From contig OY728157.1 in assembly GCA_963277665.1 (NCBI GenBank), positions 366,620,067 through 366,684,066 of the forward strand: a DNA stretch of 64,000 bases, read 5' to 3'. Below are positions 24,787-37,590 of this stretch, one piece after another. Position 1 is the stretch's first letter, and the number at the start of each line of letters is the position of its first letter. The position numbers and the translations under genes are program-made. A model generated the notes under the pieces. The model had not been told where the DNA came from. It did not search any database and saw nothing but the letters and a program-made list of their open reading frames with translations. The DNA comes from Viscum album. Lineage: Eukaryota > Streptophyta > Magnoliopsida > Santalales > Viscaceae.

Positions 24787-27524
24787 CGTAATGACCCAGA
24801 CATTCTAAATGATATTTGTTTTAGGAATAGTTGATGTTATTATATAATATTATACAAGTAAAAAATAAACTGAAATAAAGAAACTTTATATCATTAATAA
24901 AAATAACTACAATAGTCACCTATGATACCACCTAAAATTCAAAACATTACAACTGGACAAAGAATATAAAATAGAATAACTACAATTGGAAAATAAGGAT
25001 CCACCTAAATTTCTAAATCATCACCCCATTGAAAATAAAAAAGATTTTAAACATAATATTAGTAAACAAATCAATATCTTAAGAAATGAAAATATAACCT
25101 TAGTTAGAGGTTGTAGTAAGAGAAGGGAATGGTATTTATAGTTTATAAATTGAAATGTGACCACTGGTCAATATGACCATTATTCAGTATTACTATTGGA
25201 AACTATACCCTTGGTTGATAATTTTGAAATTATAATTAGTTTTTATAAGTATTAATGTTAAATGATAATTGATACAGAAAGGAGAATCGATTACCTCAAC
25301 AATTAGAGTCATTCCATTTAAATCATATTTTTCTGTACATGAGTGGGAGGAAGAATCACTAGATTTCACCCTTGCCCAATCCCAATATGATCTTCAAGAA
25401 GTGAAGGATGAATCAAATCACCTATGATATAAGATTAAGTTATTGTATATTATCACTCGATTGGTGTTAGGCGAGCCACTCCATGAAACTACTACCATCA
25501 CACAACTTACCCTTAGGGTGTATGTCGGTGTAATAAGGGGTTACATGATGAGGAAATAATTAAATAAAGTGAAATTTAATTTCAATAAATAAAACATTAT
25601 TTTATAAATTAATTTTAAAAATAGTTTTTCTTAATAAAATATATATATATTTTGGATGAATTTGTTAAATTAATTTTTTGGGGAAAATAAAATATAAATG
25701 AATTTATCTGGAAAATATATACTATATAATAATATAATAAAGTATTATAAATAATATTTGTTTTAATAAAATATTTATTTTAAAAACTCTCACAAAAATA
25801 TAAATTATTATATATTTTTATAATGTCATTGGAAATGTTTTATAAGTGTCATAAATTTGAATATGCCTTAAAAACTGATTTTTTAATAAATAAAGATTTT
25901 ACTATTTAAAAGTTACAATTATCCTATTTAGATATTATTTGTAATAATATAAAAATCATATTTTTAATCATAATTTTCAAATTATTTTAGTGTTAATTTA
26001 TCCTAATTTTCTAAAATAATTTAATTTTTTCCATTATTAGTAAAAATACAATTTTGGGTTTTTGGTAAGTTTAATGACATCATCTTTATTTCATAACAAT
26101 GTAATTATTAATTAACCACAATAAATGGCTTAATATATGTTATTTTATTAATATAATTTATTATAATATCTTTTAATCAATTTTCATAACCTATAAGTGA
26201 CACTCCAAATGATAAATTGGAAACATTGAATTTAAAACATTTATTTATAGAAAACTAAATATTCTATCACCGAATAAATAAAAAAACTATGTTTAGTTCT
26301 TGTGGATTAAAATATCATAAAATGTGTCCCATCTTAACAAAACAATGGAAAAAATTATACATAAGCTAATGGTTTTTCATTTTCCACAAACTAGACTTCC
26401 AAGGCCTATATTTATAAATTGTTTAACAAATCCTCCACATTTTTCTATAAATACCCACCCACTTTGACTCTCCCCTTCACTCCCAATCCATCCTCCATGA
26501 TGTTCTGGTGATTTATTACTCCCAATTTGTCCCCAAGGTTCCCTCAATCCCCCATGTTCCAAATCTTCATGATTTCTGAGTAACTCTTCAAGGTAATGGA
26601 ATTATACATTCTCTTAAATTCACTAACATATTTTTGTATATGTATTATAATTTTACCCTTTTCTAAACCCACATTTTATACGCATCATGCGACCCAATTT
26701 ACTTCTTAAAACATCTCTCTTCTCCTTAGGAAATTGTCTTTTATTTTCCTTATGTGGATACCAAAAAAAATTTCAATTACATGTATATCTACCTATATGT
26801 AAAATTTATTTAGTTTATTCTAGTATTAACACATGAGAAACACTTATTCCCTTTTCATGGGATAAAAATGATGTAATGATCATGTATTTAAAAAAATTTG
26901 TACGTCATGATTTTGAAAATAAATCATCTCTTTATTCTCCATCGGTAATTAAAACAATTATTGATTATGATCTACGTGGATCAGATGAAATTAAGATGTA
27001 TGAGTGTTGGACATGATTTAACTATAATGCATTGGGTAAGGTATTTAATATGTAGATGTGACTTGTTTTACGATAACTTGGTGAAAACCCATTTTCATTT
27101 TCATTTTGATACCTTAGTGACAAACCATGGTGATATGCTTGTGAATGTCTCATTTAAATGTTGTTCAAAACATTTACATATTATTATTATTATTCTTATT
27201 ATTATTTTATGTCACTTTCTCATTCATTATTATTATGCCTCAGGTTCTTATTGATATGTCTGAAAATCACATGTTGTATGTATCTATTTCTTATTCCCTT
27301 AATATGCTTCATTCTCACCCATTTCCCTTAATGTATGTACCCATGACATGAGATGAAGAAACAGTAACCTAGGGTGAACCCATGAATGAATATTTCAAGT
27401 GGGTTTAATAGAATTTTTATGTCTTTATGTATTATGTACCTTATTTCCAAGAAACTAAACCCTCAAAGTTAATCTGTTTATAACATGTAATGAAATATTA
27501 TGTAATAAAAATATGGGATATTAT
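24787..27524 (+). mobile_element. Solo gypsy LTR inserted in the gypsy-1 5' LTR
   Basis: A 2,738 bp LTR. It begins CGTAATGACCCAGAC (from TGTAATGACCC) and ends GGGATATTATA (from TATTACA). Internal blocks, such as the 'ccatcacacaacttacccttaggg' region near 25,490, match the LTRs of gypsy-2 near 30,500 and 38,050 on the same strand, so it belongs to that family. The empty target can be read from the other gypsy-1 LTR (near 15,030: gatgaacatgaagctataaaa). Here the left flank ends ..gatcacata and the right flank begins atgtagctataaaa, giving a decayed 5 bp duplication (acata/atgta). No coding sequence lies within; short open frames near 26,377-27,351 are chance. Confidence 0.85.
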
Positions 27525-29645
27525 AATGTAGCTATAAAAAAATTGGTACATGGGGAAACATGGAATGTATTCATATACCAAATGATATATAAAATACAAT
27601 AAATACCAATAGTGGGTAAAATTATAATCCTATGTATAGACTTGGTCCTATTCTCCCATACACAATCCTTGAACTCCAAATCAAACATCCAAAGATTGAA
27701 ATTACCTTTATCTATATTTGAAACCACGAAGTCTAATTTACTACCAAGGGTGACCCAAGTAGGGTATGAGATATACTTAGTTGGCCACCACCAATGATTT
27801 AAAGATTAATCCTATTTTCTATATAAAATTAGTAGTGTGGAAATAATAATAACTAAATTAATGTATAAATATGTGAGTAAAAACATTGGAATTGGTTGCT
27901 CATGGGATATTTGATAGACTCTACCTTCTTCAGCCTATGTCAGATGTTAATGAACCAAGGTGACTAGTAAAGTTTTAGTATAATGTATACATGGGTCATC
28001 ATAAATAAGTATCACGTGGTGGACCATCCCCAAGAATGTAATTTGGTTTGGTGGATTCATGCTAGGAATATTAGATAAAAATTCATATTTAGTAATATAA
28101 AATCATTCTTTAGAATTTATGAAATAGAATCATTAGCCTATCAAAGGAGATCTAGAAAGAATCCCAATTATCACTCCATGGTCTTTGTAAATTCCCATAA
28201 CTGTAAGAGTTCTTCCAAAGTAATACAATAATGGAATACCAAATACCAATCTCGACAAGGAGTGAAATTAACATTCCTAGCCCATCACATGTATCCCACA
28301 CAGGGGAATAAGTATCAAACGAGGCTTAGTGTTTCCATTTAGACACCAAGACCATCCACGGTGTCTCCCCTGGGGATATAGTATCACTCAAATGGATTTA
28401 AGGTAAAATCATGGTGATTTCATCCTAGGAATAACTAGTACCACTACCAACATATATACCTTCCACAACAAGTATCATTTAATAACCAAAATGAGCCCAT
28501 CCAAGGGGCCCTTATATTGGGACCCTTGTATCTCTATCAACACAGTATAAAATCAAGTTCGCTATTATAATTCATTTTATTTAGTAAGTCAAGGAATTTA
28601 TATAATTTAATCGAGGTAGAACTATAATTTAAATAAAGAAATTTAACAATGGAAAGTGTAATATGAGCCTAAGTCACGCCTTACCCTTCTAATCTATTAA
28701 ATTCATACTTCAAAAACATTTATTACATGAAAAAACACACCTCATGTGTGGTATAAAAGATTTTAGTAGAGGGAAGATAGGCTATCAATGAGGTAGACAC
28801 CCTTAGGGGCGGCCCGTGTCAAGCGGAAGGACAAATGAGGTAATTTTTCACTAGTGGGGGTCACATTGAGCATGAGAATCCATTTAAAGTATTTTTAATG
28901 TCATTTTATAAGTGCTTCCAGAGACATCTATCTCGCATAACAATGGAACTTAATATAAAACAATCAGTCTTGAATGATAGGACCCATACCACCTTCATTG
29001 GATTCATAGCACTCTCCTCATCATGTGTCAACCCTTGAATCATGTTAAAATGATAGATATTGGAAGAATCATTAAATTTCCTAAAATTGGTGAAAATGAG
29101 GTTGCAAAAAAATATCTCAATAGAGGTGTGTAAAAACATGGAAATGAATGAATATGAGTGTATATATTACTATAACCATTCTAATTTATCAAAAAATAAA
29201 GGAAAAAAGATGACTAATGAGGGTGATACCAAAATACCTAAAATCTTGAGGGAGGAGAGATTTACCGCATGGGTTATCTACTGGAGGAGGATGAAATATG
29301 GTTTATGTGATTAAAAAAATAAGAAGAAGAATGGTAAAACATAACATAAAATCTGAGTCTTATATTTTGAAAGCATTGTTGTCCAAACCATGCACCAATC
29401 ATGCGATATATAATACTTAAGGAACACCCTCACATGGTTTGTCTGCACAGTTTGACAAACCATGCACAACCCGTGCGAATTAGTTCTATGACATGTCTAT
29501 GAAAAGTCACATGGCCATGCACCCTATCCCACATGGTTGTAGACTAACCATGTGGCCCCTCCTATAAACAGAGTGTCTACATATTTGAGTCACATAGTTA
29601 AAACTAACATTGTGCTAACCGTGTGGCTCCATCTGCCTGATAAAA
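27525..29645 (-). repeat. Gypsy-1 5' LTR, outer part
   Basis: Continues the alignment with the 3' LTR after the solo-LTR insertion. It shares the 'agctataaaa', 'ccttgaa..caaatcaaacat', 'gagatatacttag' and 'ttgagtca.at..ttaa.actaac' blocks in order. The outer edge at about 29,645 is where similarity to the 3' LTR start (17,139) ends; the expected terminal TG is not preserved. Confidence 0.75.
29433..29464. repeat. Perfect inverted repeat in gypsy-1 5' LTR
   Basis: CATGGTTTGTC and GACAAACCATG form a perfect 11 bp stem with a 10-base loop. The surrounding 200 bp repeats CATGGTT and ACCATGCAC-like words on both strands. It lies in the outer (U3-like) part of the LTR. Confidence 0.6.
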
Positions 29646-30001
29646 AACCTGAACACCAATCTCCAAATGAGTCTTGGACTCTCCCAAACCACTCCTTAGC
29701 CAATACAGTGCATTAAATGATTTAATAGTTATATTTTAAATTTAATTAATAATGTCTTTACTACTTTTAACTTCCAAGACACTATAATTTTTCATCTGTG
29801 ACCTCTTTTTGTCTCTTTTCTCATTTTATTTTAATAAATGGGATAAGGTTTTATTACTTTTATTATATATATATATATAAATATTTGTTATTTATATGTA
29901 AAATTATGCAAATAATATCGATAATATTTTTTTATTATAATATAGTTATATTAATCATATATATTTATTATATTTACATATATACTTACTTTAATATAAA
30001 T
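29646..30001. other. Spacer between gypsy-1 and gypsy-2
   Basis: 356 bp of AT-rich DNA, including a TA run near 29,865-29,879. No gene or repeat family recognised. It is probably older host or repeat sequence into which both elements inserted. Confidence 0.5.
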
Positions 30002-32526
30002 TGAAACAACACAGAATTTTATAAATAAAAATGCATTATGAGAGAATAGAATATTTATTTAGTAATGTAGTTAAGGAAAACCTATTCACTAGATATCATT
30101 TTTTGTTTTAGACCATTACAAAATATATATATATATATATAATATGTCTTTTGGGTAATAAATTCCATTATGCATCATAACCATTTTAATATAGGCATTC
30201 TATAGTAACAGTTAATATTAGAGTATATTGAGGGTTATAATAAAATCTAATTGACATAAAACGAAGGTGATATAACCTCATATATTAGAGTCATCTGTCA
30301 TGAAGACTGTTTATTGAAGATTCAAAGAGAGATCACATCATTAGGTTTTACCCTTAACAAATACCAAGTCAACATTCAACAATTGAATCATCAGAAAAAA
30401 AAAATTAACATAGATTTTCAAAATAAATGATATACCTATTCATACCATGCTCTCTAAACCACCAAAAGAATGTACTACCATCACACACCTTAATGTTAGG
30501 GCATACAATGGCGTAATCCAGGGTTATGAATCTATATCACAATAGTGTGAATTTATATGTTTTTTAATAAAATAATGAATATATTGATCCCTTTTAACTA
30601 TTAAGTTATATATATATATATGATTATATAATTATTTTGACAAAAATTATATTTTGATACGAAATATAAATAAACTTATTTTGAGAAATATATAGTTTTG
30701 ACTAAAACACTCTTTTTGATAAATCTAAGAGTTTTGAAATAAATATTAATTTTAAAAAATAGTGATATAAAATAATTTTTCCATATATATAAGTGGTAAC
30801 ATAGTTATTGAAGTCCCTGGAAATTTCTACAAGGGACATAAACTTATTTGTGTCATAAAAACTATTAATTTTTAATAAATATAATTTTTAATTAATATTC
30901 TAAATTCAAATATTTTTTAAAATATATTTTTGTAAAATAAATATCATTTTTAAAATGAGAACAACTAAATTTTCAAAAAGAGATTAATTTTTAATTTGTT
31001 TAGATATCTAAATTTTTGGTAAAAATTTAATACAATATAAATATATGTTTGGAATTATTACAGTATAATAACCCAAAAGTGATTTAATAAATATTGTAAA
31101 AGGAACCCAGGTGAAAAAATATTCATTCCCTTTAAAAAAATCATATTGACATTATATTATTAATTTTATGATCCAATAATGATTCATATAAAACCAATAT
31201 TATATTTTACTATTTTAAACAAAATTTCATGAACATGACCCAATCCATATCTTGGATTGTATTATTTGAATGAGTCGGGTTCCTGATGTAATAAAATATT
31301 GGAAACCAACCCTCTTTGTAAGAAACCATAGGAAAACTATGGGAGGGTTTTTTGTATTGTTTATTTCATTACATAGAGTCCAAAGAACAAAATTTAGAAA
31401 CTATTAAAGAAGCCCCCCCTCTTTTTCTATACATACCCATCCAACATCCTTTTCATCTTTACTCAAAACCAATTTAGTATAATGTTCTTTTTAATATGAC
31501 TCTTTAAATCTATCCCAAGGTTTCATAATCTAGTAATAAGATCCTACAATGCTTTTATAAGAACTGTCTTATGATAAGTGATTTACTTCCTCCCAATATT
31601 CATTGAAATACTCCCTCTGAATTTTTTATTTTTGAATTGACTTTTATCATGTTTTCATGTATTTTTACACATCCCTTTATTGTCTATATGATGATTATCT
31701 AATGATCGATAAAATTTTACTCTCATTAATCCCTTTAAGGAACCTTTATGTAGACCCGGTATGCAGTATAAAGTATAGAATGATTTTTGAGACAAAACTT
31801 TTGTGTTTTGAATAGGCATACTATTTCCAATCAATGGTATTAACAAATTCATATATATCCCGCATTGTTTTGTTAATTCAATGCATATAACCCAAATTAC
31901 TTAATAAACGTATTAAAAGGGTTGAAATAACTAATTATATTTTATGATCAATATATCATATAAATTCTTGTATATGATATGAATGTGGTGGGTGGTCTAG
32001 AAATTAAATATCCCTCCAATGAATTGTGTAACATTTTTATCTCATGATATACCATTTATGGTTAATGGTTAGTTATACTAGGGACACTATGTTATTATTT
32101 CATTGAAGATACCATTAAATTATTTTTTTGATGTCAATTTTATGTTTTTGATTCATTCTTATGATGCCTTGATGTTATATATTATGTAATGAATTGATGT
32201 TCATGATTATGATTATCGCATTTTTCATCCACTAAGTTATTCTTGTTTTCTAAAATTTACTTCTTTACTTCATGATATTCATTGGTTATTACTTTAACAG
32301 GACTTATTTCTCACCCCTTTATTATGCACATCCCTAGGTTATCTCATGAAATATTAGAACATAAATGGAACGTAAGGGAATGTTATGAAGTTTGTAGATA
32401 ATAAATATGTATTTTTGTTTCAATTTATTGTTTTATGTAAATAATTTTAAAAATCCACCAGGCCTATTAATGTTTTGGGATTGTTTTATGTTTATATTTA
32501 TATAATTAATCAAAAAATAAATTGTA
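30002..32526 (+). repeat. Gypsy-2 5' LTR
   Basis: Starts TGAAACAACACAGAATTTTATAAAT and ends AAATTGTACA. It aligns with the 3' LTR: 'tttatttagtaatgta' near 30,055 and 37,637; 'catcataacca.t.taatata' near 30,175 and 37,740; the 'aaataattttxaaaa...ggcctat' end blocks near 32,440 and 40,023. A degraded GATACAAG just downstream may be the remains of the primer-binding site. It contains AT microsatellites near 30,122-30,142 and 30,608-30,621. Confidence 0.82.
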
Positions 32527-33299
32527 CAAAAGATACAAGTTTTCATGGTAAGTATTAGTGAAACCTCTAGTTATTAATGGGGATTTGGATTAGAAAATAT
32601 TATTGAATTCCTTATGGATAATAAGGAACATTTAAAAAAATTCCAAAATTTTGGTAAAGTATAGATTTCTTGGTTTTATGACCAAATATATCTCTATTTG
32701 GATTCTTGGAAGTGTATGACGTTTTGGAATATATGTATGAAGGATTAATTACTTCTAAAGGGGTCCTAGGTATTTACTCATTTTATACGCGATGTATTAA
32801 AAAGTGTCCTAAGACTACACACCTAGGAAAAAACATCTGGGGGAATGATTTAGTTAATCTTATGCTTTTTACAAACCATTATAGAGGGAATATAAATTCC
32901 TATGAAATTTAAAGTTAGGAAGTATAATATTGATATGTTAAATTGACACCTATAAATTCATAGGTTATGGAATAAAATTCCATTAAGGGTTATCATTTGA
33001 ATGCTCATAGTTTTCCTTTTAAATTTTTTATTTTTTGGATATTATAATCCCTAATCTTACTTTATTTTTTTCAATGGATGGAAACATGAGGAATCATATC
33101 AATAACCAGGGTGATTGGAAATGTGATGAATTCCCAATTGTTATGCCCAACTTAATGGGAGAAAATGTAAAAATTGGAATTAAAAGGCATACTTAATTAT
33201 CTCATGTTTTAAATAGAAAATTGAATAAGGAGGAAAACCCAACCCACCTGAAAAGCATCATGTTTTAATTTAGACCATTATTTGATAAAATATTTAAAA

Positions 33300-33990
33300 T
33301 TTTAGTGGATATAGGGATCTATTAATCATGGAACAATGATGAAATTCAAGTGAAAATATATTTTGTATTCTTCATGCCTCACAGAAAGAGAAATCCATGT
33401 TTTATGTATATCACATGAAGGGATAAGATGATCAGTTGTGTTTTTTATAAAAAATAGAAAACCAAGGGAAGAAATCAATGCAATGGAGTGGAATGATGTT
33501 GGAAAAATGATATTCAGTAAATATTTTCCACACACTCTGACTTAAAATAAATATGGAGTTCCTTGTACCTATACATGATAATGGTGAATCCATTAGGGCA
33601 TATAAGAAAAAATAAATATACTTTTCTGATACACCTCTACCATTATTATTGACTTGGATACTAAATTTGACCGCTTTTTTAGTGGACTAAATATGAATAT
33701 AAGAAAATAATTTCCAATTTGAGACATTAGAAGTAATGAAAAAAAATTCATAGTCAAATTGGTGTTGGGAGAATCTCAAGGGTGTGATGAGAAGAGAGAT
33801 AGAAAGTAGAGAATGAAGATTAATTATTGGGGATCAATTAAGATTTATTATAGTAGTAATAAAGTACAACTTAACACTTATAAAATGTGTGGAAAGTAGC
33901 ATCACATAAATTGTATTAAGGGGGAAAGGAAATACGTTAGTTGTGGGATGAAGGGGATTTAATCAAGAGAATATTTATAAGAGAGACCCA
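33300..33990 (+). pseudogene. Gypsy-2 gag remnant with zinc knuckle
   Basis: Plus-strand translation around 33,480-33,720 matches the retrotransposon gag pattern 'FPRSLRE.KE.EFL.L.QG..SV.EY...F..LSRYAP', with a DLDTKFDRFFSGLNMNIRK stretch corresponding to 'F..GL...IR'. Near 33,925-33,980 a CCHC-type knuckle is still visible as YVSCGMKGI(stop)SREY, preceded by MCGK and KGERK as in relatives. The frame is broken several times. Gag would build the virus-like particle and bind RNA. Confidence 0.7.
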
Positions 33991-34179
33991 TAGATGTGAT
34001 GAACGAAATGAATATATCAGTCACTATCTTCTTATTGTCTAATGTTTCAACTTTTAGGAATAATTAAACTATTAAAACTAATTCACTATGCAAAGGGTTG
34101 TCAAAGATAACTAGTTACTCCAAACTATAAGGCCTAGAGAGCTAGTGTGATCATACGTTATCCCAACTGCTATGAAGGA

Positions 34180-34450
34180 TCCTAAAAATTTATTGTTGAA
34201 TGGTACACCCATTATTCATTCAATAATAGAAAATTTACTACTTTATTCTGGTTATACACTTTCTATAATACTATAAAAGTATCATAGAAATATTCAAACA
34301 CCAGCTCAAAACATTAATGTTGGGATATCTCTAAAAAACAAAAAAAAAGTCAATTATTACATCCTAGTGATATAACTTATTACCCTATCTATATTTGTAG
34401 AATGAATTTCCCAAAATACCATATTATAATCCATTTAGTATATTTTTATT
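34180..34450 (+). pseudogene. Gypsy-2 aspartic protease remnant
   Basis: The catalytic block appears as LLYSGYTLSIIL near 34,235-34,275, where the family has 'LFDSGATHSFIS'. The catalytic Asp is replaced by Tyr. It lies between the knuckle and RT, as expected for a protease that would cut the polyprotein. Confidence 0.6.
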
Positions 34451-34659
34451 CTATTCTATAAATGAATTTTATTACATTTATAAAGAAAAAATAAATTTTC
34501 AGGAGGATGAAATCAAATATTGTATCATAAATCACCCTATTTTTTTTAAATTTTAATGATTAGGATGGATTTCATTTAGAATCACCATCTCAATAATGAA
34601 TATAATATACTTATGAGAATGTGTATTTAGGTCCAGTTATTTACACTAAGGGAATGATC

Positions 34660-35520
34660 ATCCTTGATGGAATACCCATTATAATCAAATATGCTGACAT
34701 GTTCCTTGAATAATTGTTCGGTCTTCTTCCTAAGAAGGACCTTTTTTCTCAAATAAACTTATTCATAGAGATATATCAATATACAAAACCCCATTATGAA
34801 TGGAAAATATTTCACTAGAAGAGTTGGAGAATAAACTACAAGATAATTTTGATAAAGGGTTTATACACCCCAGATCCTCACTATTAGATGGGATGATCCA
34901 TTTTTTCAAGAACAAATATGGGTAAATGTACCTCTATATTTATTATAATTATCTTTACTTGATCATGATATGGAAAATGTATCCTATTTTATATATTGAT
35001 TACTTGTTTGATGAGCAACATAGAGCCCAATACTTCTCTAAATTGGATCTTTGTTTGGGATATAATCAGTTAAATGTGAAGAAGGAAGATATACCCCAGA
35101 CTACTTTCCATACAAGTTATGACCACTATGTGTTCATATTACATTTATTTAGACTCACTAATTATCCTTAAATATTTTTAGATTTAATTGATATATTTTT
35201 TATAGATTTACGTGAAATATTTGTGGTAATATATATAGATAAAATTCATATATGCTCTAAATAAAAAGAGAAACATGGCGGAATTTGGATTCATAGATAG
35301 AGACCTTACTAAATGATATGTTTTATGAAAAGTCTATTCAATATGATTTTTGGATGGAGAAAATTATATCCCCGGGCATGTTTTCTCTATCTAATGGATA
35401 TATATAGATCCTTTAAAGATAGATAAAATTAAATAATTCCCTAGACCGATATCTATGATAAATAGCTATAGTTTCCTTGGATTAGCAGGTCATTATTATT
35501 ATTTTTTGAGAAACTTATCA
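34660..35520 (+). pseudogene. Gypsy-2 reverse transcriptase remnant
   Basis: The N-terminal part (34,690-34,920) has YADMFLE, FGLLPKKD and DKGFIHPRSS, matching 'YPDVFPE.LPGLPP.RE' and 'DKGFIRPS.SPWG'. The best-preserved piece (34,985-35,168) reads DYLFDEQHRAQYFSKLDLC followed by LGYNQLNVKKEDIPQTTFH, an unmistakable gypsy RT. The catalytic block near 35,230 reads VIYIDKIHICSK, so the second aspartate of the YxDD-type motif is lost. The region ends with a FLGLAGHYY-like block near 35,475-35,500. Confidence 0.93.
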
Positions 35521-35639
35521 CAATTACAAATCAAATAACCAAGATAAATCAGAAGGGGGTGAATTTTATCTAAACTAATGAATGAGAGGAGATCTTTAAA
35601 TAACTATATAAGAGGTTGGTCACTATACATACACACATA

Positions 35640-35990
35640 TTACCTAATAGTGGGGAATTAATTTTTATCTAAAATTATTCATCCAAAAAGGATTGGGTTC
35701 CATAATCCTTAAAAATGTAAAAGTGGATTCCTATGACTCCCACCATTTAAATATTATTGAGTATAACTATCAGACACATAATATGGAATTGGCCGCATTA
35801 ATCTCCAAATTAAATTTTTAGCAATATTATTTCTATGAGGTGAAGTGTGATATAAATACATATAATAAAAGGATCAAATATATATTTAGATAAATGAATC
35901 TCAATATAAACCGATGAAAGTGGATAGAGATGATAAATGGATATATCCATTTAATCCATTACCATCTTATAAAGGTGAATAAAGTGGGAG
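35640..35990 (+). pseudogene. Gypsy-2 RNase H remnant
   Basis: Follows RT. THNMELAALISKLNF matches 'THDLELAAVVFALK' and YFYEVKCDINTYNKRIKYI matches 'YLYG.KC.IYTDHKSLKYI', so the 'TDH' aspartate is changed. A HLIHYHLIKVNKVGDYL stretch matches 'YHPGKANVVADALS'. Stops are frequent. Confidence 0.85.
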
Positions 35991-36029
35991 ATTATCTCTA
36001 TATAAAAGATCATAAAACCCTATTCATAA

Positions 36030-37240
36030 GAAGGATTGAACGGTGTCCAATATTATTAGACATATAAAGGATGTAAATAGTAATCATAAAATGAACATAA
36101 TCCTTATGTTCTAAAATAAATACTCATCCATTTTAACCGTAGAAAATTAAAGAGGCCAAAAAAAGTGGACGAATAGCTACGTTGAAAGGTAGTGAATATT
36201 AAACATTTCCAAATTTTCTAAATATAGAGTTAGATGTTTTAGAACAGGGATATATGTCCCCTAAAAACCATAAATGTTGATGAAACTTCTTGATTAGATT
36301 TATATATCATCCTTATTTATTCGTATAGAAATCATTAAGATATATAAATATTTGATGCCTAAAATAAGGTTACATAACATTTTGAGGGATATTGTAGAGT
36401 TAGTGTACCAATTCTTGGTATTCCAACAAGTCAAAGAAGAATAATAAAAGTATAAGTGTATGATGAATCCATTACTCATACAGGTATGGAAATAGAAAAA
36501 TATAACCATTTATTTATTCATAGAATCCCATATGTAATCTAAAGCTCATAAAATCATTTGGTTGGTAGTCAATCATTTTATAATGTTATTGAATTTCATT
36601 ATTATTAATGGATATTTATATATTGAGAAACATGTTATCATATATATTAGAGATGTGGAAAGGCATAATGGAGTACCACTCTCAATATTATCTTACGGAT
36701 AATAGAGGATTACCTAGCAGTTCTAGGGAAGCCTTTAATAATCATTGGATATTGAGCTGAGCATCATTACTGTTTATCACCCTTATACACTTGGTTAGTT
36801 TGATAGAACCATAAAACTCTATAGGATATACTAAAATTATGTTTAATGGCTTTCTAATTGTGTTGGTTTCAACAACTTCTCTAAGATGATATCTCATGTA
36901 ACAATAGTTATGATTATAGCAATCAAATTTCACCTTATGAGGCTCTGTATGGGAAGATGTTTTGGGCTCCATCATGATGGGATAAAGTTGTAATTAAAAA
37001 ACTAAAGGGTATTGATTTTATCTAATAGATTATAGATAAGTTTCAAACCACTTAGTTTCATATTTAATGTTCTCAATGTTTACAAAAAAACTTCTCAAAC
37101 AATCATTGATGATAATTAGATTTTGAGGTCAAAGGAAAGGTTTTCCTTAATATATCACCGTGTAAAATGTCATGAGGATTTATAAAGAATGGAAAGATTA
37201 TTTTTAAATACATCACCCCTTTTAAGTTAGATGATCACAT
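36030..37240 (+). pseudogene. Gypsy-2 integrase remnant
   Basis: The zinc-binding part is weak (CLVCQQVKEE-like, near 36,400). The catalytic core shows RHNGVPLSILSYG near 36,660-36,695 and ITVYHPYTLG(stop)FDRTIKLY near 36,766-36,825, matching 'HGVP.SIVSDRD' and 'FHPQTDGQSERTIQ'. The second aspartate and the glutamate positions are altered. The LYGRxC block is seen as LCMGRCFGLHHD near 36,940-36,975. Long decayed C-terminal region follows. Confidence 0.82.
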
Positions 37241-37249
37241 TAGTTTTTT

Positions 37250-37560
37250 GGCCTATTCATAGACACTCCCACCTAACCAATATGAAGTACACAATATATT
37301 CTATGTGTTCCTCCTAAGAAAGTCCATACCATATCCCTCAAATGTATTTAATCCATTGATGGTACCTTTGGTGAATGACATTTTATATATAGATTAGATA
37401 GTAGAGATCATAAATCATAGTTATAGAGTTATATAGAATAAGGTGACTCACCTAGTCAAAGTACTACGGTTGAACCATAAGTTTGATGAGATAGTATGGG
37501 ACTAAGAGGAGGCGATGAAACAAAATTTCCCTCATCTATTTAATTGCACATAATGAAATT
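37250..37560 (+). pseudogene. Gypsy-2 C-terminal tail (chromodomain region)
   Basis: The translation near 37,435-37,545 reads NKVTHLVKVLRLNHKFDEI, then VWD, then PHLF, a close match to the end of chromovirus polyproteins ('RNK.IPLVKVLW.NH.VEEATWE.E..M..KYPHLF'). It ends about 45 bp before the 3' LTR, as in related elements. Confidence 0.8.
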
Positions 37561-37574
37561 ATGAGGGTGAGATT

Positions 37575-37590
37575 TTTTATATGGGAAGAA
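37575..37590 (+). promoter_or_regulatory. Polypurine-tract position of gypsy-2
   Basis: A T-rich stretch followed by ATGGGAAGAA lies immediately before the 3' LTR start (TATAATTACCATGAC), where plus-strand DNA synthesis would be primed. Confidence 0.5.

Larger units (their letters stand above)
14782..29645 (-). mobile_element. Gypsy-1: decayed Ty3/gypsy chromovirus-type retrotransposon
   Basis: Complete but heavily decayed LTR retrotransposon on the minus strand. It has two related LTRs of about 2.36 and 2.41 kb, a primer-binding site resembling the initiator-Met tRNA type beside the right LTR, and gag, RT, RNase H, integrase and a C-terminal chromodomain-like tail in that order going leftwards. 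Two younger insertions split it: a 1,276 bp copia LTR in the integrase region and a 2,738 bp solo LTR in the 5' LTR. Without them the element is about 10.8 kb, with a 6.1 kb internal region. The left edge (TGCAGTGCCCC) is good; the right edge is set by aligning the two LTRs and is approximate to about 10 bp. No target duplication is visible. Long LTRs plus the C-terminal tail suggest a Tekay/Del-like chromovirus (inference). Confidence 0.85.

Noticed and set aside
26961..27351. Plus-strand open frames of 97 and 68 codons
   Set aside because: Inside the solo LTR; His/Ile-rich translations arise from a TAT/TTA simple repeat near 27,180-27,240.
34235..34275. Intact gypsy protease
   Set aside because: The catalytic DSG triplet reads YSG and stops surround it, so only a remnant was annotated.
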